Shown one piece after another: positions 28,746 to 38,408 of a DNA stretch of 64,000 nucleotides. The position numbers were made by a program, and so were the translations under genes. How positions within the stretch are numbered: position 1 is the first letter of the stretch; every line of letters starts with the position of its first letter. A model generated the notes under the pieces. It ran no database searches and was not told the DNA's origin. It saw only the letters and a program-made list of their open reading frames with translations. The stretch lies in the NCBI RefSeq assembly GCF_021869535.1, contig NW_026262593.1, positions 67,916,322 to 67,980,321 of the forward strand, given 5' to 3'. This stretch comes from Mytilus californianus. Its lineage: Eukaryota > Mollusca > Bivalvia > Mytilida > Mytilidae.

Positions 28746-29120
28746 ATGTTTATCTAAGGTTTTCATAGGTATTGATTTTATTTATGAGTGGGACAGGAAT
28801 ATAGATATACAATCGGATTTTACCCTTTTTCATAAGTGGGGCGAGTTGGTAAACAAAAGTGGGGCGATTTTTCAGAAAGTGGGGCGAGTTGGTGAACAAG
28901 TGGGGCGATTAGGTGTGGGGCGACTTGCCAGTGGGGCGATTTTTCATGGATTCAGTCTATATATATATTTATTTTTCTTTCGCCAAAAGTTCATTTCTGG
29001 AATTTATTTGGTTAGTTAAAGTAAACAATGACACCAAAAGCAATATTTTTTGTCAGAGTAGGGCTACTTTTACATACGTTCTAAATTTTAGGGAGTGAAA
29101 TGGTTGTATCTGTTTATGCT

Positions 29121-29180
29121 TACCGTCGGATATGATACAATACAATAAAGTACTCCAATATGCAGTCTATAAACAGTATC
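29121..29180 (+). repeat. Decayed solitary satellite 1 monomer
   Basis: The segment begins TACCGTCGG, then reads ATACAATA, AGTACTCC, CAGTCTAT and AACAGTAT in the same order and approximate spacing as a satellite 1 monomer. It has several substitutions and small indels, and the GTGGTTAAC part is missing. It lies about 1.6 kb beyond the end of the array, in the same orientation. It is probably a remnant of a formerly longer or differently placed array, cut off by the two transposon-like elements between them. Confidence 0.75.
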
Positions 29181-29449
29181 TGGCATTAACTACCCCTTGC
29201 TTATATATATTCGAAATTTAATTCATGTAGAAGCACCTACTTAAAATAATACCGATAATTTAATTTTAAACTCAACAATTCTAATTCCTTTTGCATCGAA
29301 AGGTATTAACATTACAAATATAATTTTACGATATTCATAAACAGTTTCATTTGTTTTAGTTTCTTAATTCTATTCAAATCCATGAGATGTCTTATTTTAT
29401 GTTACTGTTACCTAACGCTGAAATGCAGGTTTTCATCTGTAAACGGTAA
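29181..29449. other. AT-rich sequence without recognised features
   Basis: This stretch is AT-rich and non-repetitive. I see no open frame of note, no RNA gene and no match to either satellite. Confidence 0.6.
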
Positions 29450-29720
29450 AGTCCAAATTAAAGTTAGAATACTCGGGGTTTTTAAATTTGCTGGTAAAAA
29501 TATTTCCAAAGGGGATATCCTTTTGGCTGTACGGGATGTATACATACGTGTCCAAATTAAAGTAAAATAATCGGCATTTTTAAATTTGCTGGTACAATTA
29601 TTTCCAAAGGGGGATGTCCTTTTTGCTGGTAAAATTATTTCCAAAGGGGGGTGTCCTTTTTGCTGGTAAAATTATTTCCAAAGGGGGGTGTCCTTTTTGC
29701 TGTACAGGATGTATACATAC
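29450..29720 (+). repeat. Composite tandem repeat: 100-bp duplication plus 37-bp minisatellite
   Basis: GTCCAAATTAAAGT begins at about 29,450 and again at about 29,550, each followed by TTTTTAAATTTGCTGGTA, which gives a tandem period of about 100 bp. In the second copy the part GCTGGTAAAATTATTTCCAA plus a G-run and TGTCCTTTTT is expanded into three copies at 37-bp spacing (GCTGGTA at 29,588, 29,625 and 29,662; the next GCTG at 29,699). Both blocks end in a GCTGTAC..GGATGTATACATACGT segment (near 29,526 and 29,699). Short open frames on both strands here are repeat by-products. Confidence 0.85.
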
Positions 29721-29781
29721 GTATCCACGTTAAATAAGGGATACGTCTAATCGTTAGCTTCGAGTAGAGAGAGTGCAATGA

Positions 29782-30000
29782 AATCCGCAATTAGAGAACC
29801 CTATCAATAAATCGTTGAGGTATCCGGAGGTCGCCTCTGGCAAGACTAAAGTTCTTGTCAATCCAGAAAAGAGGGACGATTCCAAAGATATATCCAAACA
29901 AACTATTAGCAAGTGGCAGTCCAAATTTCCGTATTCATCTCACTTCACTCCGATTGACCGATTACAGGAACATTATATCCCTATTGTATTAATTGTTTAG
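29782..30000 (+). pseudogene. Possible tyrosine-recombinase (DIRS/phage-integrase-like) fragment
   Basis: One frame stays open for about 70 codons after a stop at 29,779-29,781. Its middle reads KTKVLVNP followed by DISKQTISKWQ. In tyrosine recombinases of DIRS-like and related elements, a segment of the form (V/I)SK.TISRW commonly lies before the catalytic C-terminal part, so the fragment may be a remnant. The only in-frame start near it is TTG at 29,815. The frame runs on into lower-complexity sequence and stops at 29,998-30,000. No catalytic Arg or Tyr box can be placed. Chance resemblance is quite possible. Confidence 0.25.
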
Positions 30001-30010
30001 TTCTCTCCCC

Positions 30011-30061
30011 GAACTTGGCTGAAATATTGGCTGGACTGATGGCAAACAACAATCAATCAAT
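30011..30061 (+). repeat. SINE-like 3' tail of molluscan type
   Basis: GAACTTGGCTGAAATATTGG is followed by CTGGACTGATGGCAAACAAC and ends in an AATCAATCAAT run. A TTGGCTGAAATATTG..CTGGACGTTAA..AATCAATC ending is familiar to me from bivalve interspersed repeats, probably SINE-like (possibly the V-SINE/RUDI type). The head of such an element would lie upstream, but I cannot define it or find clear A and B boxes. The identification is from memory only. Confidence 0.4.
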
Positions 30062-30134
30062 TTCCTGAGGTGCTTTTAAATCTAAATATCATATTATTTT
30101 TAATCTAACCAATTAAGTGTGATCGGTAAATTAT

Positions 30135-30880
30135 GTGCGTATATCAATTGCGCCAATTTTGAAAATATCGAAATATCATAGTTTATTTTTCATTTGCGCC
30201 AATTATCAATTTTTTATTTGCGCCAAATTAATTCAAACAGTTTAGATCTGATACATTTTAGATAATTACATTCACTTAGGTTAACCAAACGCAGCAGTTC
30301 AATGAGTACATGTCTATATTATAGATACATGTATATAGATACATGTTAAGCTCATTGATTTAATTATAAAACACTTCTGTTACCCGAACATTTACTTTAA
30401 TTTATGGATGTCATAAAGAAAATCCAGGCATTAATTTAATATATGTAAACATGATTATCAGATCTCTCAACGTGGCAGCAACCGTAACATAACATGAAAA
30501 GGGAAAAGAATGACTTTTTTTAATAAAAAGTATATGATATATTGTAGAGAAGATATCACAAGGGAAGACTTGTAAATATGCTTTGATGTCAAACTGTTAC
30601 TATCTTATTTTATAAATTGCTTTTTTAAGTGTGATGTATATAGTTTTAGAACTTTTACAATAAATTTATCCTGCTCAAAATTCCACTTCCTCCTCCCCGT
30701 CACGGGTTAACAAGGGGCAGATGGCAGAAGGCCAGTAGGGATATTTTTGTTATCTTATCAATAAATTATATACATCTTCTATGTCTCATGACTTGTGTTT
30801 ACCTGTTAATTGGTGCAAATGAAGAAAAACAAAGGGCACAAAGAAAAAAAAATAGGCGCAAATGAAGTGCAGAGTGGACG
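30135..30880. mobile_element. Second foldback-like pair built on TTTGCGCC phrases
   Basis: Near 30,147, 30,194 and 30,219 the plus strand has (A/T)TTGCGCCAA phrases, for example CATTTGCGCCAATTA. Near 30,807-30,866 the mirror phrases appear: TAATTGGTGCAAATGA, GGCACAAAG and GGCGCAAATGAA. The arrangement of short phrase repeats in opposite orientation at the two ends copies the architecture of the CGCCCCAC element 1.2 kb upstream, with a different phrase. Arm identity is modest, ends are uncertain and no target duplication was found. It may be an old non-autonomous element. Confidence 0.4.
30299..30358. repeat. 60-bp imperfect palindrome
   Basis: TCAATGAG at 30,299-30,306 is the exact reverse complement of CTCATTGA at 30,351-30,358. 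Between them lie further partly pairing ACATGTCTATAT and ATATAGATACATGT segments. It could form a cruciform or hairpin. No function is evident. It lies inside the second foldback-like pair. Confidence 0.6.
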
Positions 30881-31305
30881 CGGTTATCAAATATCAAACA
30901 AATTTAGATCATTTTTGAAAATGTAATTAAAAAAAAATATTTTTTCTTAAAACATAAATATATTTATTGTTTAAACATTCCTCTGATATGTCAACAGTTG
31001 CATAAGCATTTATTATGTATTTTGATTTTCGTTGCAAACGACTCATGCAATTGAAAGTTGATTACTGATAAACAGTATTGTAGTATTAGCTTTCGTACAT
31101 TATAAAATCGTTAACTGTATGATCCTGTATGAACCCACTTCATTTCTTTATATTAATCGTGTATAAATGTTTCACATATAGGTCTTATTTGAACATAAAA
31201 CAGTATGGAAACAATGAGTACATAGTATAACCAAATATGCATGCAAAAAGCACGATTTATCATGCAAAATATGCTTAGTGTCTACTGTTACTGTATTGTA
31301 CATAG
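30881..31305. other. AT-rich sequence without recognised features
   Basis: The stretch is AT-rich with several A and T runs. I see no coding frame, RNA gene, repeat unit or match to either satellite. Confidence 0.6.
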
Positions 31306-31345
31306 CTCAATTCAATTCAATTCAATTTCAATTTCAATTTCATTT
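31306..31345 (+). repeat. CAATT/CAATTT microsatellite
   Basis: TCAAT repeats of five bases turn into six-base TTTCAA units and end in CATTTTTG. It is an ordinary short simple-sequence repeat. Confidence 0.85.
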
Positions 31346-31505
31346 TTGTTTTTTCAATTTTCATCAAAAACATGATTTCCAACAATTAAAATGAACTAAT
31401 TAGCTCTGACGATGACACACAGTAATTGCAACTACTTCCGGCATTTACACTCATGTTTTTATTTACATCGATGTCAATCATCCAGTGAAGATGAATATTC
31501 ATTAC

Positions 31506-31539
31506 TACCCTCGGTGGTTAACGTCCCTCGCTGGTTAAC
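31506..31539 (+). repeat. Two tandem copies of the satellite 1 core at the edge of satellite 2
   Basis: TACCCTCGGTGGTTAAC (31,506-31,522) is followed directly by GTCCCTCGCTGGTTAAC (31,523-31,539). The first matches the satellite 1 core TACCGTCGGTGGTTAAC at 16 of 17 positions, and the two copies match each other at 14 of 17. Satellite 2 begins about ten bases later. The rest of the satellite 1 monomer is absent, so only the invariant box is present, at a 17-bp period not seen elsewhere in the window. Confidence 0.8.
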
Positions 31540-31576
31540 TTTAAGTGCCGATCATTTTTTCTTAGGTTAGGTTCGG

Positions 31577-31959
31577 CCGTTTTCGGTATGTTGTCAATCA
31601 ATATTCCTTAATCAGGATCTGTGCACTTAATTCAGTACTTAGCTGTTGTTTCTCAGTCCATTTGCTCTCTAAGGATATATAGGATATACCTGTTATTAGT
31701 GGATTCAAGGGCTAAAAACTCGATTATATCGTGCTTGGTCATGTATTTTCTCTTTGGTAAGTTCGACCGTTTTCGGTATGTTGGTGCTGAGTAATCCTTA
31801 ACCCAGATCAGTGCACTCTGTTCAATACTTCACCTTTGTTGCCCAGTATATTAGCTTTCTTGGTATATATAGGGTTTACCTGTTTTTAGGGGATTCACGG
31901 GTGCAAAACTCGATCATGTCGTGCTTGGTCATATGTATTTTTTCTTAGGTTTGGTTTGG
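31577..31959 (+). repeat. Representative Q-P dimer of satellite 2
   Basis: Counting from the CCGTTTTCGG box, Q occupies 31,577-31,766 (190 bp) and P 31,767-31,959 (193 bp). The box is an inverted repeat, CCG-TTTT-CGG, extended to ACCG-TTTT-CGGT in many P monomers. A second short dyad is CGAT-CAT-ATCG. The dimer is the basic higher-order unit of the array. Confidence 0.85.
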
Positions 31960-34217
31960 CCGTTTTCGGTATGTTGTCAATCAATAATCCTTCACCCGGA
32001 TCTGTGCACTTTATTTAGTACTTAACTTTTGTTTATTAGTCCATTTGCTTTTTTAGGATATATAGGATATACCTGTTTTTAGTGGATTCAAGGGCTAAAA
32101 ACTCGATTATATCGTGCTTGGTGATGTATTTTTTCTTTGGTAAGTTCGACCGCTTTCGGTATGTTGGTGCTCAGTAATCCATAACCCAGATCAGTGCAAT
32201 CTGTTCAATACTTAACTTTGGTTGCCCAGTATATTAGTTTTCTTGGGATATATAGGATATACTTGTTTTTAGAGGATTCATGGGGTTCAAAACTCTATCA
32301 TATCGTGCTTGGTCATGTATTTTTTCTTAGGTTATGTTCGGCCGTTTTCGGTATGTTGTCAATCAATAATTCTTAACAAGGATCTGTGCACTTTAGTCAC
32401 TACGTAACTTTCGTTGCCCATTCCGTTTGCTTTCTTATTTTATTCAGGATGTACCTGTTATTAGGGGATTCTAGGGCTAAAAACTCGATCATATCGTGCT
32501 TGGTCATATATTTTTTCTTTGGTAAGTTCGACCGTTTTCGGTATGTTGGCTCTCAGTAATCCTCATTCCGGATCAGTGCACTCTATTCAATACTAAAATT
32601 TTGTTGCTCAGTATATTAGATGTCTTGAGATATATAGGGTATACCTGTTTTTAGAGGATTCAAGGGAGCAAAACTCGATCATATCGTGCTTGGTCAGATA
32701 TTTTTTTCGGTTAGGTTCGGCCGTTTTCGGTATGTTGTCAATCAATAATCCTTAACCTGGATCTGTGCACTTTATGCAGTGCTTAACGTTTGTTGCCCAG
32801 TCCATTTGCTTTCTTATGATATATAGGATATACCTGTTTTTAGGGGATTCAAGGGCTAAAAACTCGATCATATCGTGCATGGTCATGTATTTTTTCTTTG
32901 GTAAGTTTGGCTGTTTCCGGTATGTTGGCGCTCAGTTATCCTTAACCAGGAACTGTGCACTCTTTTCAATACTTAACTTTTGTTGCCCAGTTTATCAGTT
33001 TTCTTGGGTTATAAAAAGTTTACCTGTTTTTAGAGGATTCAAGGGTTCAAAACTCGATCATGTCGTTCTTTGTCATGTATTTACTCTTATGTTAGGTTCG
33101 GCCGTTTTCGGTATGTTGTCAATCAAGTATCCTTAACCCTGATCTGTGCACTTTATTCAGTACTTAACGTTTGTTGCCCAGTCCATTTGCTTTCTTAGGA
33201 TATATAGGATATACCTGTTATAAGGGGATTCAAGGGCAAAAAACTCAATCTTATCGTGCTTGGTCATGTATTTTTTCTTTGGTAAGTTTGACCGTTTTCG
33301 GTATGTTTGCGCTCAGTTATCATTAACCCGGATCAGTGCACTCTGTTCAGTATTAAACGTTTGTTGCCTAGTATATTAGCTTTCTTGGGATATATAGGGT
33401 ATACCTGTTTTTAGAGAATTCAAGGGTTCAAAACACGATCATATCGTGCTTGGTCATGTATTTTTTCTTATGTTAGGTTCGACCGTTTTCGTTATGTTGT
33501 CAATCAATAATCCTTAACCCGGATCTGTGTACTTTATTCCGTACTTAACTTCTGCTGCCCCGTCCATTTGCTTTCTTAGGATATATTAGGATATATCTGT
33601 TATTAAAGGATTCAAGGGCTGAAAACTCGATCACATTGTGCTTGGACATGTATTATTTCTTTTTGAATTTTGGCCGTTTTCGATATGTTGGCGCTCAGTT
33701 CTCCTTAACCCGGACCAGTGCACTCTGTTCAATACTTAACATTTATTGCCCAGTATATTATCTTTCTTGGGATATATAGGGTATATCCGTTTTTAGAGGA
33801 TTCAAGGGTTCAAAACTCGATCATATTGTACTTGGTCATGTATTTTTCTTAGGTTAGGTTCGGCCCTTTTCGGTATACTAGTATTGTCAATCAATAATCC
33901 CTAAACCGGATCTGTGCCCTTTATTCAGCACTTACCTTTTGTTGCCTAGTTCATTTGCTTTCTTAAGATATGTAGGACATACCTGTTATTAGAGGGTTCA
34001 AGGGCTAAAAACTCGATCATATCGTGATTGGTCATGTAATTTTTCTTTGGTAAGTTTTGCCGTTTTCGGTATGTTGGCGCTCAGTTATCCTTAACCCGGA
34101 TCATTGCACTCTGTTCAATACTTAACTTTTGTGGCCCAGTATATTAGATTTCTTGGGATATATAGGATATAACTGTTTTTAGATGATTCAAGGTTTCAAA
34201 ACTCGATCACATCGTGC

Positions 34218-34410
34218 TTGGTCATGTATTTTTTCTTTGGTAAGTTGGCCGTTTTCGGTATGTTGGCGCTCAGTAATCCTTATTCAGGAACTGTGCACTT
34301 TATTCAGTACTTAACTTCTATTGCCCAGTCGATTTGCCTTCTTAAGATATATAGGATATACCTGTCATTAGGGGATTCAAGAGCTGTAAACTCGATCATA
34401 TCGTGCTTGG
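34218..34410 (+). repeat. Chimeric P/Q monomer, recurring four times
   Basis: The front of this unit is P type (GTTGGCGCTCAGTAATCC) but the back is Q type (GTGCACTTTATTCAGTAC, CCAGTCGATTTGCC, ATTAGGGGATTC). The switch lies between the TAATCCTTA and GAACTGTGCAC segments. The same chimera sits at about 41,460, 46,025 and 51,938, carried by segmental duplication. An independent, more diverged P/Q chimera lies at about 59,210-59,390. These units record unequal exchange or conversion between the two monomer types. Confidence 0.75.
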
Positions 34411-37400
34411 ACATGTAATTTTTCTTTTGGAATTTTGGCGGTTTTCGATATGTTGGCGCTCGGTTATCCTTAACCCAGAACAGTGCACTCTGTTAAATCC
34501 TTTTCTTTTGTTGCCTTGTCCACTTGCTTTCTTCACGTATAGAGGATATGCCTGTTATTAGGGTACTAAAGGTCTAAAAACTCGATCATATCGTGCTTGG
34601 TCGTGTATTTTTTCTTTGGTAAGTTTTGCCGTTTTCGGTATGTTGGTGCTCAGTAATCCTTAACCCGGATCAGTGCTTTCTGTTCAATACTAAACTTTTG
34701 TGGCCCAGTATATTAGATTTCTTGGGATATATAGGGTATACCTATTTTTAGAGGATTCAAGGGTTGAGAATTCGATCATATCGTGCTTGCCCATGTATTT
34801 TTTCTTAGGTTAGGTTCGGCCGTTATCGATATGTTGTCAATCAATAATCCTTAATCGGGATCTGTACACTTTATTCAGTAGATAACTTCTACTGTCCATT
34901 CCATTTGCTTTCTTAGGATATATATAGAGATTATATACCTGTTATTAAGGGATTCAAGGGCTAAAAACTCGATCATATCGTGCTTGGTCATGTATTTTTT
35001 CTTTGGTGAGTTTGACCGTTTTCGGTATGTTGGCGCTCAGTAATCCTTAACCCGGACCAGTGCACTCTCTTCAATACTTAACATTTATTGCCCAGTATAT
35101 TATCTTTCTTGGGATATATAGGGTATATCCGTTTTTTGATTATTCAAGGGTTCAAAACTCGATCATATTGTGCTTGGTCATGTATTTTTTCTTAGGTTAG
35201 GTTCAGCCGTTTTCGATATGTTGTCAATCAATATTCCTTAACCCGGATCTGTACACTTTATTCAGTACTTAACTATTGTTGCCCACTTCATTTGCTTTAT
35301 TATGATATATATGATATACCTCTTATTAGGGTATTCCAGGGCTAAAAACTAGATCATATCATGCTTGTTCATGTATTTTTTATTTGGTAAGTTCGACCGT
35401 TTTCGGTATGTTGGTGCTCAGTAATCCTTAACCCGGATCAGTGCACTCTATTCAATATTTTACTTTTTTTGCCCAGTATATTAGCTTTCAAGGGATATAT
35501 ACCTGTTTTAAGAGGATTCACGGGTGCAAAACTCGATCATATCGTGCTTAGTCATGTATTTTTTCTTAGGTTAGGTTCGGCCGTTTTCGGTATGTTGTCA
35601 ATCAATATTCCTTAACCAGGATCTGTGCACTTAATTCAGTACTTAGCTGTTGTTTCTCAGTCCATTTGCTCTCTAAGGATATATAGGATATACCTGTTAT
35701 TAGTGGATTCAAGGGCTAAAAACTCGATCATATCGTGCTTGGTCATGTATTTTCTCTTTGGTAAGTTCGACCGTTTTCGGTATGTTGGTGCTGAGTAATC
35801 CTTAACCCAGATCAGTGCACTCTGTTAAATACTTAACTTTTGTTGCCTAGTATATTAGCTTTCTTGGGATATATAGGGTTTACCTGTTTTTAGGGGATTC
35901 ACGGGTGCAAAACTCGATCATGTCGTGCTTGGTCATATGTATTTTTTCTTAGGTTTGGTTTGGTCGTTATCGGTAAGTTGTCAATCAATAATCCTTAACC
36001 CGGATCTGTGCACTTTATTTAGTACTTAACTTTTGTTTATTAGTCCATTTGCTTTTTTAGGATATATAGGATATACCTGTTTTTAGTGGATTCAAGGGCT
36101 AAAAACTCGATTATATCGTGCTTGGTGATGTATTTTTTCTTTGGTAAGTTCGACCGCTTTCGGTATGTTGGTGCTCAGTAATCCATAACCCAGATCAGTG
36201 CAATCTGTTCAATACTTAACTTTGGTTGCCCAGTATATTAGTTTTCTTAGGATATATAGGATATACTTGTTTTTAGAGGATTCATGGGGTTCAAAACTCT
36301 ATCATATCGTGCTTGGTAATGTATTTTTTCTTAGGTTATGTTCGGCCGTTTTCGTTATGTTGTCAATCAATAATTCCTAACCCAGATCTGTGCACTTTAT
36401 GCAGTACTTAATTTTTATTGCCCCTTCCATTTGCTTTCTTATGTTATTCAGGATGTACCTGTTATTAAGGGATTCTAGGACTAAAAACTCGATCATATCG
36501 TGATTGGTCATGTATTTTTTCTTTGGTAAGTTTGATTGTTTTCGGTATGTTGGCGCTCAGTTATCCTTAACCCGGATCAGTGCACTCTGTTCAATAGTTA
36601 ACTTTTGATGCCCAGTATATTAACTTTCTTGAAATACACAGGGTATACCTGTTTTTAGAGGATTCAAGGGTTCAAAACTCGATCATATCGTGCTTGGTCA
36701 TGTATTTTTTCTTAGGTTATGTTCGGCCGTTTTCGGTATGTTGTCAATCAATAATTCTTAACCCGGATCTGTGCACTTTAGTCACTACGTAACTTTCGTT
36801 GCCCATTCCGTTTGCTTTCTTATTTTATTCAGGATGTACCTGTTATTAGGGGATTCTAGGGCTAAAAACTCGATCATATCGTGCTTGGTCATGTATTTTT
36901 TATTTGGTAAGTTCGACCGTTTTCGGTATGTTGGTGCTCAGTAATCCTTAACCCGGATCAGTGCACTCTATTCAATATTTTACTTTTTTTTTCCCAGTAT
37001 ATTAGCTTTCAAGGGATATATACCTGTTTTAAGAGGATTCACGGGTGCAAAACTCGATCATATCGTGCTTAGTCATGTATTTTTTCTTAGGTTAGGTTCG
37101 GCCGTTTTCGGTATGTTGTCAATCAATATTCCTTAACCAGGATCTGTGCACTTAATTCAGTACTTAGCTGTTGTTTCTCAGTCCATTTGCTCTCTAAGGA
37201 TATATAGGATATACCTGTTATTAGTGGATTCAAGGGCTAAAAACTCGATTATATCGTGCTTGGTCATGTATTTTCTCTTTGGTAAGTTCGACCGTTTTCG
37301 GTATGTTGGTGCTGAGTAATCCTTAACCCAGATCAGTGCACTCTGTTCAATACTTAACTTTGGTTGCCCAGTATATTAGTTTTCTTGGGATATATAGGAT

Positions 37401-38408
37401 ATACTTGTTTTTAGAGGATTCATGGGGTTCAAAACTCTATCATATCGTGCTTGGTCATGTATTTTTTCTTAGGTTATGTTCGGCCGTTTTCGTTATGTTG
37501 TCAATCAATAATTCCTAACCCAGATCTGTGCACTTTATTCAGTAGATAACTTCTACTGTTCATTCCATTTGCTTTCTTAGGATATATATAGAGATTATAT
37601 ACCTGTTATTAAGGGATTCAAGGGCTAAAAACTCGATCATATCGTGCTTGGTCAAGTATTTTTTCTTTGGTGAGTTTGACCGTTTTCGGTATGTTGGCGC
37701 TCAGTAATCCTTAACCCGGACCAGTGCACTCTGTTCAATACTTAACATTTATTGCCCAGTATATTATCTTTCTTGGGATATATAGGGTATATCCGTTTTT
37801 TGAGGATTCAAGGGTTCAAAACTCGATCATATTGTGCTTGGTCATGTATTTTTTCTTAGGTTAGGTTCAGCCGTTTTCGATATATTGTCAATCAATATTC
37901 CTTAACCCGGATCTGTACACTTTATTCAGTACTTAACTATTGTTGCCCATTTCATTTGCTTTATTAGGATATAAAGGATATACATGTTATTAGGGGATTC
38001 AAGGTCTAAAAACTCAATCATATCGTGCTTGGTCAGGTATTTTTTCTTAGGTTATGTTCGGCGATTTTCGGTATGTTGTCAGTCAATTTTCCTTAACCCG
38101 GATCTGTGCAATTTATTCAGTGCTTAACTTTTGTTGCCGAATCCATTTGCTGTCTTAGGATATATAGGATATACCTGTTATTAGGGTATTCCAGGGCTAA
38201 AAACTAGATCATATCATGCTTGTTCATGTATTTTTTATTTGGTAAGTTCGACCGTTTTCGGTATGTTGGTGCTCAGTAATCCTTAACCCGGATCAGTGCA
38301 CTCTATTCAATATTTTACTTTTTTTGCCCAGTATATTAGCTTTCAAGGGATATATACCTGTTTTAAGAGGATTCACGGGTGCAAAACTCGATCATATCGT
38401 GCTTAGTC

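Larger units (their letters stand above)
28113..28953. mobile_element. Foldback-type element with long arms made of CGCCCCAC phrases
   Basis: The left arm (about 28,113-28,318) repeats phrases such as AATCGCCCCAC and CCAACTCGCCCCACTT. The right arm (about 28,790-28,950) carries the reverse complements in mirrored order, for example AAGTGGGGCGAGTTGGT and GTGGGGCGATTTTTC. The arms align over roughly 150 bases; the left arm has an extra phrase of about 60 bases (near 28,210-28,265). The pairing continues inward through GGTAAAATC. The interior holds a 52-bp tandem duplication and a mussel dispersed repeat. The 9-mer AGTCTATAT flanks the element at 28,101-28,109 and 28,954-28,962 and may be a target-site duplication. 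I see no transposase, so it would be non-autonomous. Confidence 0.65.
31550..37264 (+). repeat. Large segmental duplication in satellite 2, copy 1
   Basis: This block reappears at about 38.41-44.50 kb. Near the left end the offset is 6,859 bp (TTAATTCAG at 31,627 and 38,486). It changes to about 7,240 bp further on (TCTCAG at 32,551 and 39,791; GATAACTTCT at 34,881 and 42,123; GTCACTACGT near 36,781 and 44,019). The jump equals two monomers, so a dimer was gained or lost in one copy. Similarity stops at about 37,264, where copy 1 reads TTTTCTCTTTGG and copy 2 reads TTTTTTCTTAGATT. Confidence 0.85.

Noticed and set aside
28913..29098. 61-codon open frame across the right end of the foldback element
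   Set aside because: It begins inside the GTGGGGCGA phrases with a non-AUG start and runs into flanking AT-rich DNA. No family resemblance is seen.
31561..31576. TTAGG-TTAGG words in Q monomers as interstitial telomere repeat
   Set aside because: Only two copies of a five-base word per monomer, followed by TTCGG, and molluscan telomeres normally use TTAGGG. It is part of the satellite 2 monomer.
31577..31766. CENP-B box in either satellite
   Set aside because: I looked for the TTCG-N4-A-N2-CGGG pattern on both strands of the consensus monomers and found no match. Only a loose CCG..CGG dyad is present.
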